A stretch of DNA of 64,000 bases from Panax quinquefolius (Eukaryota > Streptophyta > Magnoliopsida > Apiales > Araliaceae): assembly GCA_020205615.1 (NCBI GenBank), contig CM035156.1, forward strand, positions 18,255,128-18,319,127, read 5' to 3'. This document shows positions 1 through 9,855 of the stretch, in pieces. Positions within the stretch are counted from its first letter, which is position 1. Each line of letters starts with the position of its first letter. A program made the position numbers and the translations under genes. The notes beneath the pieces were generated by a model. That model had not been told where the DNA came from and made no database searches. It saw nothing but the letters and a program-made list of their open reading frames with translations.

Positions 1-299
1 AATTAAGTAAGAAAATAATGAAGGAATGAAGCTTATTTATAGGAAATTAGAATGCATAATAATTAATCCATGAGCAGTGCAGATTGATTTACTTTAATCG
101 ACGGTCCATATTTAAAAGCAAAATCTTTTAAATAAAATATCATATATTCTATTTATATAAAAACATTTTACTATGCAAACCTTTATGCAAAACACTATAT
201 GCAACACTATGCATAATAAAATATAATATATTACATTTATAGAATAACTTTAATAAAAGTATTACATTTTTATATAAAAGATGTTTACACTTTTCTTAC
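1..299. other. AT-rich sequence, nothing recognised
   Basis: Low-complexity AT-rich DNA at the window edge. No open frame with recognisable content. It may be the outer flank of the LTR scrap that follows. Confidence 0.5.
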
Positions 300-710
300 G
301 TTAATAATATGAATAAAACAAAAGCGTCATTATCATTTATAATAATTCATATTACTAATCGTGATAATGGAATCAAAGTGGTGACTTCTCACATAGCATC
401 GATAATCAATCTGGTACTTCTGCTCTAACGACCCACCGTATTCTTTTGTACTTTTACTACTAGGAGTAGTTCAACGATATCAGCGGTAAAACTTCCGTAG
501 TTATTTTAATAAAATATTTTTGTCGTTTTCTCAATCAAAGACAATAATTACATTATGGGGTCCACTGATGATTGGTAGTTATGCGAATATTCCTGCTAAA
601 TCGAATATTCCCGACCAATCGAATATAATATAACCACTTGCGTACTTTGCAAAATTTATAAATACTACCCACAACTATAATATTATCTCAAATTCACACC
701 ATAATATTAA
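300..710 (-). mobile_element. Degenerate Ty3 LTR fragment, reverse orientation
   Basis: Read on the minus strand, this stretch follows the 5' (U3) end of the large LTR family found throughout the window. Shared landmarks include repeated GAATATTC words around 580-620, the 'ataaccacttgcgtac' stretch near 630-650, and a 'ggtgacttctcac' stretch near 380 that matches LTR C (24370-27160) better than the other copies. It is strongly diverged and has lost the rest of the LTR. It lies head-on against the plus-strand pol remnant at 719, so the two are not parts of one intact element. Confidence 0.5.
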
Positions 711-718
711 AAATTATT

Positions 719-3372
719 TTGACAAAATTTAAATCTTTATTGATAAAATCTGGGGGTCTCCTGATAGGTATCCATTACCTCACATTGATGACCTATTTAA
801 CCCGATTACAAGGAGCACAATTCTTTTCAAAAATCGATCTTAGCTGGATATCATCGGTGAAGATTAGAGCGAGGATATTCAAAGATTACCTTGAGAACTC
901 GATTATAGGCATTATGAATTCTTAGTCATGTCTTTTAGATTGACTAATGCTCCTCTTGACTTTCATGGATATGATGGTGAGTATTCAATGAATATTTAGA
1001 TCGGTTTGTTGTTGTCTTTATTGATGACATCCTCGTATATTCAAAAGTCGTGAAGATCATGAGCACCATTTGGAAATTTGGTACTCGAAAGGCTTCGTGA
1101 AAATAAGTTTTATGCCAAGTTGAAGAAATGTGAGTTACGGCTTAAGGAAGTAGAATTCCTTGGGCACGTGGTATCAAAACATGGAGTATCTGTTGATCCG
1201 TGAAGATTAAAGGCAATAAAAAGTTAGAACAATAGAAGTCGATTATTGGCCAAAGTATGTAACTTTACGGGCTTAAGCGGGTTATTATCGGAGATTAAAG
1301 TGGAAGGATTTTCTCGAATCGCTACTCCATTAACTTCGGTGACTCGGAAGATATAAAATTCATATGGGGCGAGGATTGTGAAAAGGGTTTTAAGAGCTCG
1401 AGAGGAGACTCATTTGCACTTTGTTACGACAATACCATCTGGTTCGGATGGATTTGTTATCTCTGACGATGCTTTAGGCAAAGGGTTAAGATGTGTTCTT
1501 ATCTGACATGGGAAAGTCATAGCCTATGCCCGCGACAACTTAAAGAATATGAGAGGAATTATCCTACTCATGATCTAGAGTTAGCGTGATCGTTTCATTA
1601 AAGATATGGAGGCACTTATCATATGGGGAGAAAGTGGAGATATATTGGACCATAAAAGCCTCAAATATTTCTTCACCCAAAAGGAACTCGACATGCGCAG
1701 CGACAGCGTTGGCTCGAGCTATGATGAAAGACTACGACCATACCATTGATACCATCACGGAAAAGCGAGCGTGATAACTAACGCGTTGAGTAGAAGATCA
1801 TATCTTGAGAACGAGTGCGATGTTGTCAACCTGAGCCCATTTGTGTGATTTACAAAAGATGAAGATAGAATTCAAGACTACGGGGACCCATGCGATGATG
1901 TCAAGTATCACGCATAGAACCGACTTTAATCGAAAAAGTTAAAGTTGCTCAAGCCCGCGGACCGGGTGATCGTATGAAGAAGAAAGTACAAGAAGGTGTT
2001 ATTCGAAGCGAGAATCGATGAAGAAGGAATACTTGAGTCCACTCCGGACTTTGTGTTCTAGCGACTACGATTTGAAGAACAAGATCATGATGGAGGCACT
2101 GTGATACCGTTTGCAATCCATCTGAAAGTACCAAAATGTATCGTGATCTTGACATACATTTTGGTGGAACAATATGAAGAGATTGCAAAATTTATCTCGA
2201 GATGTTTAACTTGTCGGCGTGTAAAGCGGAACATCAAATGCCTAAGGGTCCATTGCAACCACTTGAGATTCCAAAATGGAAGTAGGAACATATTACTATG
2301 GATTTCGTTACGGGTCTTCCCACGTTTCTCAAGGCATAAATCTTATTTGGGTTATTATTGATAGATTAACCAAGTATGCTCATTTTTCTTGCCGTCGGGA
2401 GACTTTTCCTTGAGCGTCTTGCTTCGTATGTATGTAAATGAGATTGTGAGATTGCATGGCATGTCATTATCCATAGTTTGGATCGTGACCCAAGATTTAT
2501 TTTCACGATTTTGGGTTAGCTTGCAAAAAGCTATGGGCGCGCAGTTACGATTGATTTGGATACCATCCTCAAAGCGGATGGACAATCGAGAGAGGACTAT
2601 TCAAACTCTTGAAGTTCTATTAAGACTACGTGTCCTAGACTTCAAAGGAGTTGGGATAAGTATTTACCATTGGTGGAATTCTCCTGACAATGCAGTTATC
2701 GAGCAAGTATAGGTGTGGCTCCATTTGAAGCATTATATGGGACGAAAGTGTCGCTCTCCGGTATGTTGGGATGAGGTGGGTGAAGCAACATTGTTGGGAC
2801 GAGAGTTGAGTACGTATTACTATAGAAAAGATCAAATGATTCGACAAAGCGTATACAAGCGGCACAAGATCGACAAAAGAGTTATGCGGATCTTCGTGAA
2901 TGGGCGTGGAATTTAGTATTGGGGATCATGTATTGTTGTGTGTTGCTCCGTAGAAAGGAGTTACAAGATTTGGGAAAAAGAAAAGCTCGATCCACGATTT
3001 ATTGGTCCATTTGATTCTTGTGGTAAGTAGGAAATGTGGCCTATAGACTTACGTTACCTCCAGTATGTCTCGTGTTCATAATGTTTTTCACATATTTGTG
3101 CTTCGTAAATATGTGAAAGACCGAAACCACATTATTGAGTTAGAACGAGGGCGAGATAGCCAGAAGACTTAACGTCACGAAGAGGTACTGTCAAGATCTC
3201 GATAGAAAGGAGCATATCCTACGCTTGAAAGGTCATACCACAAGTCGAAGTTTTGTGGAAGAACCATGCTATAGAGGAGATGACACGGGAGTTGAGAGCG
3301 AAAATGAAAGCGAGGTATCCTAACCTTTTGAAACACACCGAGTCGTCGTCGATTTCGAGGACGAAATTTCAT
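719..3372 (+). pseudogene. Ty3/gypsy pol remnant (RT, RNase H, integrase, C-terminal region)
   Basis: Decayed polyprotein of a Ty3/gypsy retrotransposon, broken by many frameshifts and stops. Domains appear in the usual order. Reverse transcriptase runs from about 755 to 1215, with AQFFSKIDL near 815-840 and the catalytic FIDDIL motif at about 1015-1035. RNase H covers about 1450-1790 (YGEKVEIY near 1625-1645, MKDYDHTID near 1720-1750). The integrase zinc finger ends in a CLTC pair near 2205-2220, followed by the core with ITMDFVTGLP-like and DRDPRF words. The C-terminal stretch ends just before a polypurine tract. The gag, protease and 5' LTR are missing, so only the 3' half survives. The order RT-RNaseH-INT and the long LTR fit a Tekay/Del-like chromovirus; that lineage call is inference, since I did not resolve a chromodomain. 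Confidence 0.85.
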
Positions 3373-3383
3373 AAGGAGGGAGG
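3373..3383 (+). other. Polypurine tract of Ty3 element
   Basis: The run AAGGAGGGAGG lies immediately before the LTR start TGTAAGACCCC. This is the position and composition of the primer for plus-strand DNA synthesis. The same tract appears in reverse at 32974-32986 and 37077-37089, next to the LTRs of the minus-strand elements. Confidence 0.85.
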
Positions 3384-4685
3384 TTGTAAGACCCCAACTT
3401 ATTATAAATGAAATTGAATTTCCTCTATTTATTATTTTGAAATAGTAAGGTTGATTTGATTAATGTGGTTAGTTATGGGTAAAATGAGCAAATATTTCAA
3501 ATAAGCAGTGGTTATAAAATATTCATTGTTGTTCGGGGAATATTCGTTTGGTGGTGGAATATTCTTCTGCTATGCAGGAGAATATTCGTACAATGTGCAA
3601 TGCGACCTTGTGTGGGCCCCATAATGAAAGCGATTGGATAAAGAAAGCATGATTATAAGTTATTTATAAATAGCAATTGTAGTTATTCTGAATTAATCTT
3701 GTTGAAATACTAAATTGGTTAAAACACGGTGGCACTGCGGTATTGCACCAATTATTGACTCTTACGTGAAAGCCACTACTCGATAATTATTCTAGTAATT
3801 ACTTTTGATATTTTATTTTATTGATTGATAATTGCTACGTTGATATTTTATATTATTGTTGTTTTGATAATTATCACTACGATATTTTCCATTATAAGAC
3901 AATAATTCATATTATTTGAATAATATTATTAGATAAAATTATTGGTAATGTCTAGAAAGTTACATGCAGGAGAGAGGTTTGGTCACCTAATTTATGCCTT
4001 GTAAGTAAGGAGAAATCCTTATTGTGATTACGTAATATTATTTGTGAATAATTAATTATTGATTTATATGATGAGGAAAATATTCATTTTATGTGGATAT
4101 AGATGGAGAAAATTTTTAATGTGATAATTATTTGAAAATTAATATTTTATTTTTTACGATAAAATAATTCATTTAAATATATTATTATATTATAATAATA
4201 TAATAATGGTGATATTTTTACAATGAATGTGAGATATATAAGTATATGAGGAGGAAGAGTATTTTTGTTACTAAAAATATTTAAAACATGTTTTTCATGT
4301 TTGTGGACCCCATTCTTATTTGAAATTTGATTATAGCTTTGCAAAATCGTCTGGTATGTGGATTTCGGTCAATTTCTGTTTGGAATTTGGAAAAACTTTC
4401 TTCTACAAAGTTGTAGAGAATTAAATTTTCTATGGAGTGGATATAAGATTTGAATTTTTATGATTAAAGGACTATTTATTATGAATTATTGAAGTTCCGA
4501 AGTTCGGAATAATTAATTTTTGGAGTTTAAAATATTTTTTTTTAAGAAAAACGTTTTTAACAAGTTGGTGGGCCCCACTAGTATTGCAAATGTGCTGAGT
4601 TCAGTTTTTCAAAGTGGGCGTAGGAAAATTTTACAATTATATTAATATTTTATTAAGTTTTTTGCTTTGGTGTTACAGCGATTTC

Positions 4686-4694
4686 TATAAATAG
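4686..4694 (+). promoter_or_regulatory. TATA box of the LTR promoter
   Basis: TATAAATAG sits in the middle of the LTR, followed by a conserved leader. The same TATA and following leader words occur in other LTR copies (for example near 20912 and 23460, and in reverse near 35723, 43233 and 48100), so selection on the ancestral element probably kept it. Confidence 0.6.
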
Positions 4695-5250
4695 GGTGCT
4701 TAGGTTAGAATTGAAAATCACACGAAATAAGTTTTCTCTCTTTCTCTCTCTATATTATCGGCGTATTCTTGTGAGTATTTTGATACTTTGATTGTTCTTT
4801 ATCTGGTGCTGAGTTCCTTGAGACTATATTCGATATTCGGTCGGAAATCTTTGTCTTTTCGAGGTAAGGGATGTTATTTTTTTTTAAAATGATATTATTT
4901 CTTCTAATATCATTATGCCAGAATATTGGTAAGATTTTTCTTGTGGAATTCTTGTCTTTAGTGTCGGGATTATTATTCACGTATATAGCCTTTAATCACG
5001 TATCGACGACTACTTTATTCATAGAAAAAATTAAATTTTGTTTTTTGTCAAAATATCTATTATGGATACTAGCTTTGATTGTATCCATGTTTTGATCATT
5101 CTTGAATTTTACTCCTTATGGTTATTTATGAAGTATTTTTGAAGTGAGATTGTTTAAAGTCGAATCCTTAATATTTGTTCTTTTGTTTCACTGGATTCGT
5201 TTTCTTTAAAATATTTTTCATCATCCTCATTCTTAAATGATTATATTATT

Positions 5251-5390
5251 GAATATCTTTGGCCTGTAGTACAAAGATGAATGATTTTCTGATGAATATC
5301 TTTGGCCGTAGTGCGAAGATGAGCAGTGTTGAGATGAACATGACCCGGTGATGAATATCTTTGGCTGTGTGGTCAAAGATGAATATTTGA
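5251..5390 (+). repeat. Three ATCTTTGGC...CAAAGAT stem-loop repeats in the LTR
   Basis: GAATATCTTTGGC starts at about 5251, 5294 and 5352, each time followed after roughly 8-10 bases by CAAAGATGA or a variant. ATCTTTG and CAAAGAT are complementary, so each copy could fold into a short hairpin. The same tandem set occurs in LTR A (about 21470-21610), LTR B (24130-24285) and, in reverse, in all four minus-strand LTRs. The function is unknown. Confidence 0.6.
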
Positions 5391-5850
5391 TTCAAGATGT
5401 ATATTGATTGATGTTACAGGGATAAAATATTGATGATGGACTTTTAAATTCATAGATTATAGTAGATTTCATTCTCTACGTAACTCTTCTATGAATTATT
5501 ATTTCTACTGCGAATATTGATCTGAAACTTGTTGTCTGTTATATTCTCTCAGATTTTTCCCTGTTGAAGACTAACGATAATTTTTTTTATATTATCTTAG
5601 TCATAATATTCTTTACTGGGCTAGTTGAGCTCACCCTTTTCCTTTTTGTTCCATTTTTCTTCTCAGGAGGCGAGAATGTAGTAAGTACTAGATATTTTGG
5701 AGTTGTCTTAGTAGTCCTCACTATTTTGTATAATAGTGTATCAATAATTGTAATGAGGACTTATTTGAGTATGGATATTGTCTAGATGACAATATTTGTA
5801 TTTAAACTCACGGTTTATGTGTTGTAAGTAATTTGCACGATAATTGTATT

Positions 5851-5856
5851 AATAAA
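5851..5856 (+). terminator. Putative LTR polyadenylation signal AATAAA
   Basis: AATAAA followed by GTTGTAGTTGTTTA lies 70-80 bases before the LTR end. The same phrase is kept in the other copies (near 22074 and 27571, and in reverse near 30440, 34403, 41889 and 46899). It is a plausible cleavage signal defining the R/U5 border. Confidence 0.5.
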
Positions 5857-5928
5857 GTTGTAGTTGTTTACATACCGTACATTTTGGCGATTGAGCGGGT
5901 GTTGTATACCTATTTTGGGGTGTTATCA

Positions 5929-6691
5929 AGCCTTTGTTACCTTTAGGGATATTAGACACGTTCCTAATTTGCGCCTTAACTTAATTTCTAGCATGGCCTT
6001 GGACAAAAAAGGCTATAAGAATCACTTTGGCAGTGGAAAGTGAAAGCTTACCAAGGGTTCTATGGTGATTACAAGAGGTGTTGCTTGTTGTTCGTTATAC
6101 AAAACTCATGTGAAGGTGTGCTCTAATGAGTTGAATGCAGTTGAGGATGATTCTTCGCCAAACTTATGGCATAAGAGGCTTGACCACATGAATGAGAAAG
6201 AGTTGTAGTTATTAGCAAAAAGGTCACTCATTCCTTTTGCTAAAGGTACTATTTTAATCCCTTGTGATTATTGTTTGTTTGGGAAACAACATAGAGTTTC
6301 TTTTAGTAGTTCAGCAAAAAGAAAATCAGATCTACTAGAGAGAGTATATTCTGATGTATGTGAACCCATTGAAGTTGAGTCTTTGGGTGGAAATAGGTAT
6401 TTTGTTACCTTTATTTATGATGATTCGCAGAAGGTGTGTGTATTTTTGTTGAAAACAAAAGACCAGGTATTCCATCATTTCCAAAGTTTTCATACTATAG
6501 TTGAAAAGGAGACTGGAAAATTGTTGAACTGTCTTCGTGGCGACAATGGAGGGGAATACACTTCAAAGGAGTTTGCTGAATATTGTAATAAATATGGCAA
6601 TATTCGACATGAGTAAACTGTTCTTGGTTCCTCACAACATAATGGTGCGGCTGAGAGAATGAATCGCACTATTATTGAGAGAGTACATGTA
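5929..6691 (+). pseudogene. Ty1/copia pol fragment: GAG-pre-integrase zinc finger and integrase core
   Basis: One frame reads through as a copia polyprotein fragment. The zinc-binding pre-integrase domain shows LWHKRLDHMNEKEL near 6165-6205 and CDYCLFGKQH near 6263-6292. The integrase core shows the three acidic positions in context: YSDVCEP near 6350, RGDNGGEY near 6537, and HNGAAERMNR near 6640. The frame is broken by three in-frame stops at 6041, 6206 and 6614, and homology ends near 6691 before the rest of integrase, RT and RNase H. There is no start and no LTR that can be paired with it. It is a dead copia remnant of a different superfamily from the Ty3 LTR that abuts it on the left. Confidence 0.9.
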
Positions 6692-7608
6692 CAAAACTGT
6701 AAATGGATCTTCACCCGGCATGCGGTAGTCCGCATAGACATATTATTTCCATAAATTGTTAATAAGGAATTAATACGAAAGGGTATTCACCAAGCATGCG
6801 GTAGTCTGCGTAGTAAGTTTATTCCCACAAATTAATAAATGGTAAAAAGGTTCCCACCTAATCTTGTAAGATTAACAAGGATAAATGGTACTACTGTAAA
6901 TAACAAAATTTAAAAATGGACAACAAAACATGAATATAATTTGACTGTTTAAGAATATAATAATGGCGTCAAAGCCAAGCTAGTGTAGTATAATGCTTAA
7001 TTGCAAGAATTTATAATTTTTTCGTCTTAGTTGGTTGGAGCTTCATGTTGATAACATGTTATAAAACTTAAACCTGGCAAATGGTGAAATTTAGCCCAAG
7101 CAATTCAAGAACCATTGGCTATTAGGCCAAAAGCAGCTCAAGTTTTGGTGGGCTTGAAAAAGTGAAACTCAAAGCCCATTTTTTGACTGACGAGAATTTA
7201 TGACCAAATTTTGACACGTTTACAAGGCTTAACTTAAGCAGGTTGGGCCATTAATGACAAGGTCAAAACGGTCCAAATTCTATTGAGCTAAAAAATAAAG
7301 TCCAAATCTCACTTTTTGGCCAGACGGATTTAAGTAGGTCATGAACTTGGACTAATTTTATGGATCTAATAGAACTAAAGAAATAAATTTTTGTAAGATA
7401 GAAGTTCGGAGAATTTTATCTCTATTTTGGTGCGTCTTTTTCATTAAAAAGCTTACTTTTTATAGACAAAGAAAAGGAAAACATACATCCGACCACGATC
7501 CATAAATCCATGGATATAGACCTTAGCATGTAGCATGTAGCTTATGACTTTTAAGGAATTAAAATATTATAACAAAAACATTATTAAACGTGTCGCTTTC
7601 ATGAAGGT
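6692..7608. other. Intergenic DNA with a duplicated small hairpin
   Basis: No coding content. A short motif occurs twice: ATGCGG-TAGT-CCGCAT within 6717-6739 and the variant ATGCGG-TAGT-CTGCGT within 6794-6813. Both can fold on a TAGT loop. The phrase 'gttgataacatgttata' near 7047 is of the kind seen near retroelement ends. I cannot assign the stretch to a family. Confidence 0.4.
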
Positions 7609-7664
7609 CTTTTATTTAGGTCCTTTACATAAGTATACAACATTTAGAAAGTAATTACACTATT

Positions 7665-7760
7665 AGTGCACTCATAAAATATTTACACAATTAATACACT
7701 TTCTATATTTATTTATAATATTAGTGCAATTAGGATTTCTTAATTTAGGGAATTAGTATA
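7665..7760 (+). repeat. MULE left terminal inverted repeat, best-conserved part
   Basis: Pairs with 9005-9110 read in reverse. Corresponding words include AGGATTTCTTAATTTAGGG on the left and AGGATTCCTTAATTTAGAG read inverted on the right. Weaker pairing extends out to 7618. Confidence 0.8.
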
Positions 7761-8139
7761 GGATTGATTCATAATAATAAGGAAACCTAAAATCGAGGAG
7801 AAATAATTACCATAATTAATAATTCAAATTCAAATATCTTAGATCTAACAAACAAAACAAATTCAAATTCAAAAATAATAATTAAAATTCAAATATTCAA
7901 AGTTTGGCAACGTCATCTTCCTCCTCCCTTCACGGTCATCTTCCTCGTCCCTTGGTGGTCGCTTCAACGACACCATGGGCCTTGAAGCGCATGCATTTGC
8001 CGTTATAATGAAGGTTGATTTAGTCGAGAAATTAAAAAGAAGAAAAGATAAATTTTAGTGCGAGTTGGTATCAAATATTTATCAAAGGTAACCATTTTAG
8101 TTTTTGTGGGTAACAAGAGAAATTTCGGTGCGATTGGTA

Positions 8140-8510
8140 ACCAAAACTTTCAAAGGTAACAATTTTAGTTTTTGTTAGTTACATTTGTATTAAGGTTTGG
8201 CTACCAAGCATTGCACTATAAAAAAAAATCTATAATAAATTTTTATAATTAATTGGTAACTTGATAAAAGCTGAATTGGTTACCTTTGTATTAAAGTTTG
8301 GCTACCAATGCATTATAAAAAAAAATCTACAATAAATTTTTTTTAATTAATTGGTAACTCAATAAAACTGAATTGGTTACATTTGTATATAGTGTTAGCT
8401 ACCAACTGCACTATTAAAAAAAACTATAAAAGATTTTTTAAAAATAAATTAAAAACCTAATAACATTTGAATTAGTTACCTTGGTATGAATGTTAATTTA
8501 CAATTTATCT
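8140..8510. repeat. Degenerate tandem repeat, unit about 100 bp, inside the MULE
   Basis: GGCTACCAA-type words recur at about 8199, 8301 and 8398, each in a unit that also holds GAATTGGTTAC, a poly-A run and AATTAATTGGTAAC. There are three recognisable units plus partial ones. Sub-terminal repeats of this sort are common in non-autonomous DNA transposons. Confidence 0.7.
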
Positions 8511-8671
8511 TATAAAAATTACAAAGAATCTTATCTTATGAAAAATTGCGGTGAAGGATATGATTACAGGTTGTCTGTTTGTTCTCTTCTTCCTTTCGAT
8601 ATTTTGATTATTTTATCGAGAAAAATTTCCTCACTTCATACATAGAACACTGTAATTGAAATGTTGTATTT

Positions 8672-8896
8672 GGGCCCCAAGGTGATCATATTCGTAATAT
8701 CCACTTCCCATTTGATATTGAGGTTGATACATCAACATTTGTTGCTAGTGAAATAGTTGAAGAAGCTGGACTGACGGATCAAGATATACAAGATAAAAAT
8801 TCAAATACTAAGAGGAGAGAGAAATGGGTTTTACGTGCTCATGATGTTTTGAAAAAGAAGAGAGAAATGGGTTTCTCATTTGTCTATTGCTCATGA
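8672..8896 (+). pseudogene. Captured fragment of a WNK-type protein kinase (OSR1_C-like region)
   Basis: The frame starting at 8681 reads IRNIHFPFDIEVDTS at about 8690-8734, then VASEIVEEAGLTDQD at about 8741-8785. Plant WNK kinases have this conserved block just C-terminal to the kinase domain, where an RNIHFPFD-type motif opens the OSR1_C-like domain and is followed by a VA-EMV-EL-L-DQD helix. After the match the frame continues without recognisable content to a TGA at 8894. No kinase domain, start codon or splice context was found. The piece lies inside a MULE, so it is best read as a captured exon fragment, not a gene. Its strand matches the reading given here. The family call rests on the single motif block. 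Confidence 0.7.
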
Positions 8897-9004
8897 TGTT
8901 TTGATCCGCTATAACATTTAAGAAAAGTTGTTGATGTCGCTTTTTGATTTGTTCATGATGTTTTGATTAGTATGCAGTTGTTAGATGAGGAGAGAGAGAA
9001 AAAG

Positions 9005-9110
9005 TTATAGAGATAACTACTCTCTAAATTAAGGAATCCTAATAGTACTAATATTGTAAATAAATATAAAAATGTATTAATTGTGTAAATATTTTATGAG
9101 TGAATTATTG
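9005..9110 (-). repeat. MULE right terminal inverted repeat, best-conserved part
   Basis: Inverted partner of 7665-7760. AATTGTGTAAATATTTTATG near 9079-9098 is the reverse complement of the left arm. Weaker pairing continues to 9153. Confidence 0.8.
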
Positions 9111-9162
9111 TTATAATTATTTTTAAAAATGTAATAGAATATATAATTGTACCCTTTTATTT

Positions 9163-9647
9163 TGGGTTGGGGCAAGATGAAGGACAATGCCTAATTTTCA
9201 GTACTCTCTTATTCGGAATAAGGCCCAATCCAATAATAAGAAGAAGAAAAAAGAAGAAGAATTGGTCGGTATTGATACAGGCCACGTTGAATAATGCTAT
9301 TTAAAGTTTATGAACTTCACATATTTCTTTTAAAAAATGGATCGTGGACAATTATTTAGACTTTCTTCTGTTCATCCACGGCAGTCCAACATATGAATTC
9401 GCATAGAAATTTAGAACGGGTAAAATTTCAACTATCGTCTTTGTACTCACAAATAGTTATTATAGTTATTATATTATAATTGAGCATATGTGAATAGATC
9501 AAAATTAAGAATGATAATATTTTAATTTATTTTATTTTGTCGCTTAAATTTATATATTGGTGACAATTCAATTTTTTCATATATTATACTTATGAAATAA
9601 TTTACCATGAGATAATTTTACATCATTATGTGAAACCCTTATCTTTA
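9163..9647. other. AT-rich intergenic DNA
   Basis: No coding content or structured repeat recognised. Confidence 0.5.
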
Positions 9648-9855
9648 CGTTTGAATTGAAAGAATGGAATAGAGAATGGAATGATTCATTCTATTACAGA
9701 TTAGAATAAGTTATTAAAATACTCTTCTTATAGGAATAAAATTAATAAATTTAGGAGGAATAAGGCAATTCCAATCACTTAAACCAAAATCTGATTTTTT
9801 TTATTTCATAAGAATGTTTCATTCCATTTTCATCTTCATTACCCCAATTTAAACG
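9648..9855. mobile_element. Small MITE-like element (about 208 bp)
   Basis: The left end CGTTTGAATTG and the right end CAATTTAAACG are inverted copies, each flanked by TA. Both arms are rich in GGAATGA/TCATTCC words. The size, inverted ends and TA flanks fit a MITE. The superfamily is not certain. A related but longer block may be at 63278-63605. Confidence 0.55.

Larger units (their letters stand above)
3385..5928 (+). mobile_element. 3' LTR of the Ty3 remnant (about 2.5 kb)
   Basis: Begins TGTAAGACCCCAAC directly after the polypurine tract and ends near GGGGTGTTATCA. Internal landmarks recur in every other LTR of this family in the window: a TATA box at 4686-4694, a splice-donor-like GAGGTAAGGG at 4861-4870, three ATCTTTGGC repeats at 5251-5390, the phrase 'gggctagttgagctcacc' near 5618, and AATAAA at 5851-5856. 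By these marks U3 is about 1.3 kb, R could be as long as 1.2 kb, and U5 is very short. It follows its own pol on the left and abuts a copia fragment on the right. Confidence 0.85.
7609..9162. mobile_element. Non-autonomous MULE (Pack-MULE-like) with 9-bp target duplication
   Basis: The element body is 7618-9153. The flanks carry a perfect 9-bp direct repeat, CTTTTATTT, at 7609-7617 and 9154-9162, the length typical of Mutator-like insertions. The ends form long inverted repeats. The best-matching core is about 80 bp: CACTCATAAAATATTTACAC at about 7670 reappears inverted at about 9083-9102, and similarity continues outward, more weakly, to AGGTCC and GGTACC-like termini. The interior has no transposase. 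It holds a tandem repeat with GGTAAC/GTTACC words and an open frame matching part of a WNK-type kinase. Inverted repeats, target duplication and captured exon together make it Pack-MULE-like. Confidence 0.8.

Noticed and set aside
2085..2865. Minus-strand open frames in the first Ty3 remnant
   Set aside because: They are shadows of the plus-strand integrase region.
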